Program-made: the position numbers and the translations under genes
Notes under the pieces: model-generated
The model's database searches: none
What the model was told of the DNA's origin: nothing
The model's input: the letters and a program-made list of their open reading frames with translations, nothing else
Shown here: positions 7,434 through 8,433 of the stretch, in pieces
Position numbering within the stretch: the first letter of the stretch is position 1
Layout of the letters: every line of letters starts with the position of its first letter
From: Butyrivibrio sp.
Lineage (GTDB): Bacteria > Bacillota_A > Clostridia > Lachnospirales > Lachnospiraceae
DNA length: 8,433 nucleotides
NCBI GenBank assembly: GCA_024690635.1
Contig: JAILOW010000116.1
Location: forward strand, 1 to 8,433
Reading direction: 5' to 3'

Positions 7434-7494
7434 AAAGTTCAAAAGTATGCGTAATACAGTCTATACTTTTGAGTGCAAACTTTTCAAATGGAGG
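7412..7494 (+). promoter_or_regulatory. Concentric inverted repeat sequestering the cheA ribosome site
   Basis: The outer arms 7412-7426 and 7480-7494 are complementary at 14 of 15 positions; the one mismatch is 7420/7486. The inner arms 7439-7448 and 7463-7472 pair perfectly over 10 bases, with two further G-T pairs outward to 7437/7474 and a 14-base loop. The right outer arm ends in GGAGG (7490-7494), the core of the cheA Shine-Dalgarno site, which pairs with CCTCC at 7412-7416. In RNA spanning the whole element, ribosome access to cheA should be reduced. The left outer arm lies in the spacer and -10 of the sigma-28 promoter, upstream of its expected start. A DNA operator is a possible alternative reading. 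No T-run follows, so it is not a terminator. Confidence 0.7.
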
Positions 7495-7495
7495 T
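7490..7495 (+). promoter_or_regulatory. Shine-Dalgarno site of cheA
   Basis: GGAGGT lies 9 bases before the ATG at 7505. It is one of only two strong ribosome sites in the window and fixes the cheA start. Its GGAGG core is also the end of the right arm of the outer inverted repeat. Confidence 0.88.
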
Positions 7496-7504
7496 ATATA
7501 GGTT

Positions 7505-8433
7505 ATGGATGTTTCCCAGTATCTAAGTGTCTTTCTTGACGAAGCAAAGGAACACCTGCAGTCTCTTAATGACAACATCATGGTTCTTGAGGGCGATCCC
7601 GAGAACGAAGATTGCATAAACGAGATCTTCAGGTCTGCGCATTCAATGAAAGGTATGGCCGGAACAATGGGTTATACCAGAATGCAGAATCTTACACACG
7701 ACATGGAGGACGTATTCTCTGATGTTCGTGCAGGTAAGATCAAGATCAAATCTGAAATGATTGATATTCTTCTGCAGTGTCTTGATGCTATTCAGGGTTA
7801 CGTGGATAACATTACAGAGAATCAGGACGAAGGAACTGAGGAGCACCAGAATATCATAAAGGCTCTTGCTGATATCAGATCAGGTAATCTTGGCGGCGAC
7901 AGTGCTCCAGCAGACGCACCTGCAGCTGACGCAGCAGCACCCGCTGCAGCACCTGCAGATTCTGAGGTAGGAGCGGATGGAGCAAGCGATTACAGAGCAA
8001 TCCGTCTTGAGCCTTCAGTTAAATCCACATTGGAAGAAGCCAAGAATCAGGGCAAGAAGATTTACGGCGTTACCGTACATATTCAGGAGTCCTGCATCCT
8101 TAAGGCTGCAAGAGGTTTCCTTGTATTCAAGGGACTTGAGGAAATCGGTGAGATCGCTGTATCTGAGCCTAGCACTCAGGACATCGAGGATGAGAAATTT
8201 GAATTTACTTTCAGCCTTATCCTTATTACAGACGAGTCAAAGGAAAAGGTTGAAGAGATAGTTAAATCCGTATCTGAGGTTGAAGGATGCGACTGCGGTG
8301 AGTTTGATCCCAGCGCAGCAAAAGGCCCTGAAGATAAGGATGAGGCAGCTGCAGCACCTGCAGCAGACGTTTCTCCCGCAGCACCTGCACCCGCAGCAGC
8401 TCCCAAGCAGACACCTGCTCCCGCAGCCGGTGG
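7505..8433 (+). CDS. cheA: CheA, chemotaxis histidine kinase, N-terminal part (open at window end)
   Basis: CheA is the receptor-coupled histidine kinase that phosphorylates CheY and CheB. The reading frame is open from the ATG at 7505 to the window end (309 full codons plus two bases), so the dimerisation, kinase and CheW-like domains lie outside. The P1/HPt domain spans about 1-128, with the phosphorylated histidine H46 in AHSMKG. An Ala/Pro/Asp-rich linker (about 132-160) leads to a P2-like response-regulator docking domain (about 163-262, with KKIYGVTVHIQES and an acidic C-terminal half). A second Ala/Pro-rich linker begins near 268 and continues to the end. The start follows a well-spaced GGAGG. 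It is the only gene here with its own recognisable promoter, which suggests that chemotaxis genes from here on are also driven by the late flagellar sigma factor. Confidence 0.96.
   Translation, partial: MDVSQYLSVFLDEAKEHLQSLNDNIMVLEGDPENEDCINEIFRSAHSMKGMAGTMGYTRMQNLTHDMEDVFSDVRAGKIKIKSEMIDILLQCLDAIQGYVDNITENQDEGTEEHQNIIKALADIRSGNLGGDSAPADAPAADAAAPAAAPADSEVGADGASDYRAIRLEPSVKSTLEEAKNQGKKIYGVTVHIQESCILKAARGFLVFKGLEEIGEIAVSEPSTQDIEDEKFEFTFSLILITDESKEKVEEIVKSVSEVEGCDCGEFDPSAAKGPEDKDEAAAAPAADVSPAAPAPAAAPKQTPAPAAG
7943..7958 (+). repeat. 16-bp direct repeat in cheA linker, copy 1
   Basis: GCTGCAGCACCTGCAG is found here, in the Ala/Pro-rich linker before the P2 domain, and again at 8348-8363. The two copies are exact and are read in the same frame as Ala-Ala-Ala-Pro-Ala plus one base. 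Low-complexity Ala/Pro coding makes such repeats likely, so it may simply reflect codon reuse. Confidence 0.85.
8348..8363 (+). repeat. 16-bp direct repeat in cheA linker, copy 2
   Basis: This is the exact second copy of the 7943-7958 repeat, 405 bases downstream (135 codons), in the Ala/Pro-rich linker after the P2 domain. The two copies bracket the P2 domain in frame. Confidence 0.85.

Larger units (their letters stand above)
7364..7504 (+). promoter_or_regulatory. cheB-cheA intergenic region / cheA leader
   Basis: This 141-base gap is the only sizeable one in an otherwise tightly packed operon. Bases 7364-7405 are T-rich with no clear structure. From 7406 onward the region is dense with signals: a sigma-28-type promoter (7406-7433), a two-tier inverted repeat (7412-7494) and the cheA Shine-Dalgarno site (7490-7495). 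No hairpin followed by a T-run is present, so read-through from cheB into cheA is expected alongside any internal initiation. Confidence 0.8.

Noticed and set aside
7412..7500. Inverted repeat read as a Rho-independent terminator
   Set aside because: Neither the inner nor the outer stem is followed by a T-run. The outer arm runs instead into the cheA ribosome site.
7412..7500. Cyclic di-GMP (GEMM) riboswitch before cheA, prompted by CATTCGAAAAG and GCAAAC
   Set aside because: The conserved core blocks and receptor-tetraloop arrangement of GEMM are absent. The structure is two simple concentric stems without a ligand-binding junction.
7485..7513. CsrA-type binding site (GGA motifs at the cheA ribosome site)
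   Set aside because: GGA occurs in any GGAGG site and again at ATGGAT, but no GGA is displayed in a hairpin loop, so nothing goes beyond chance.
8176..8406. Minus-strand open frame with a Gly/Ala/Ser-rich product opposite cheA
   Set aside because: Its composition is the mirror of the Ala/Pro codons of the CheA linker, and the plus-strand frame is clearly CheA.

Overview
This window is the distal part of a large flagellar/chemotaxis operon from an anaerobic Gram-positive bacterium, most likely a motile member of the Clostridia close to Lachnospiraceae (Butyrivibrio/Roseburia-like). That placement is inferred from gene order, from protein flavour (FlhB with an N-terminal extension before the DLQFFAE block, and a PilZ gene next to flhG) and from moderately AT-rich DNA with AAGGAGG-type ribosome sites. 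No marker gene fixes the species. All genes are on the + strand. || Layout: end of fliR (1-117), flhB (92-1240), flhA (1285-3345), flhF (3347-4585), flhG (4605-5537), a YcgR-like PilZ gene (5568-6290), cheB (6293-7363), a 141-bp intergenic region (7364-7504), and the first 309 codons of cheA (7505 to the window end, still open). The only long gap is the one before cheA. The other junctions are overlaps or gaps of 1 to 44 bases, which fits a single polycistronic unit. || FliR, FlhB and FlhA belong to the flagellar type III export gate. FlhF and FlhG form the SRP-type GTPase / MinD-type ATPase pair that sets flagellar number and position. The PilZ protein should let cyclic di-GMP act on the motor, while CheB and CheA are the methylesterase and histidine kinase of chemotaxis. 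The window therefore runs from building the flagellum to steering it. || The most interesting feature is the cheA leader. It has what looks like a perfect sigma-28/SigD promoter (TAAA, 16 bases, GCCGATAT). It also has a concentric inverted repeat whose outer right arm contains the cheA Shine-Dalgarno sequence and whose outer left arm lies in the promoter spacer. Transcripts reading through from the upstream operon would carry both arms and could hide the ribosome site. Transcripts starting at the sigma-28 promoter would lack the left arm and leave it free. This suggests that the origin of the transcript decides how well cheA is translated. || Secondary points are a UUG start for flhB inside the end of fliR, a histidine in place of the usual arginine in the FlhF DTAGR motif, and a 16-bp in-frame direct repeat flanking the CheA P2 domain.
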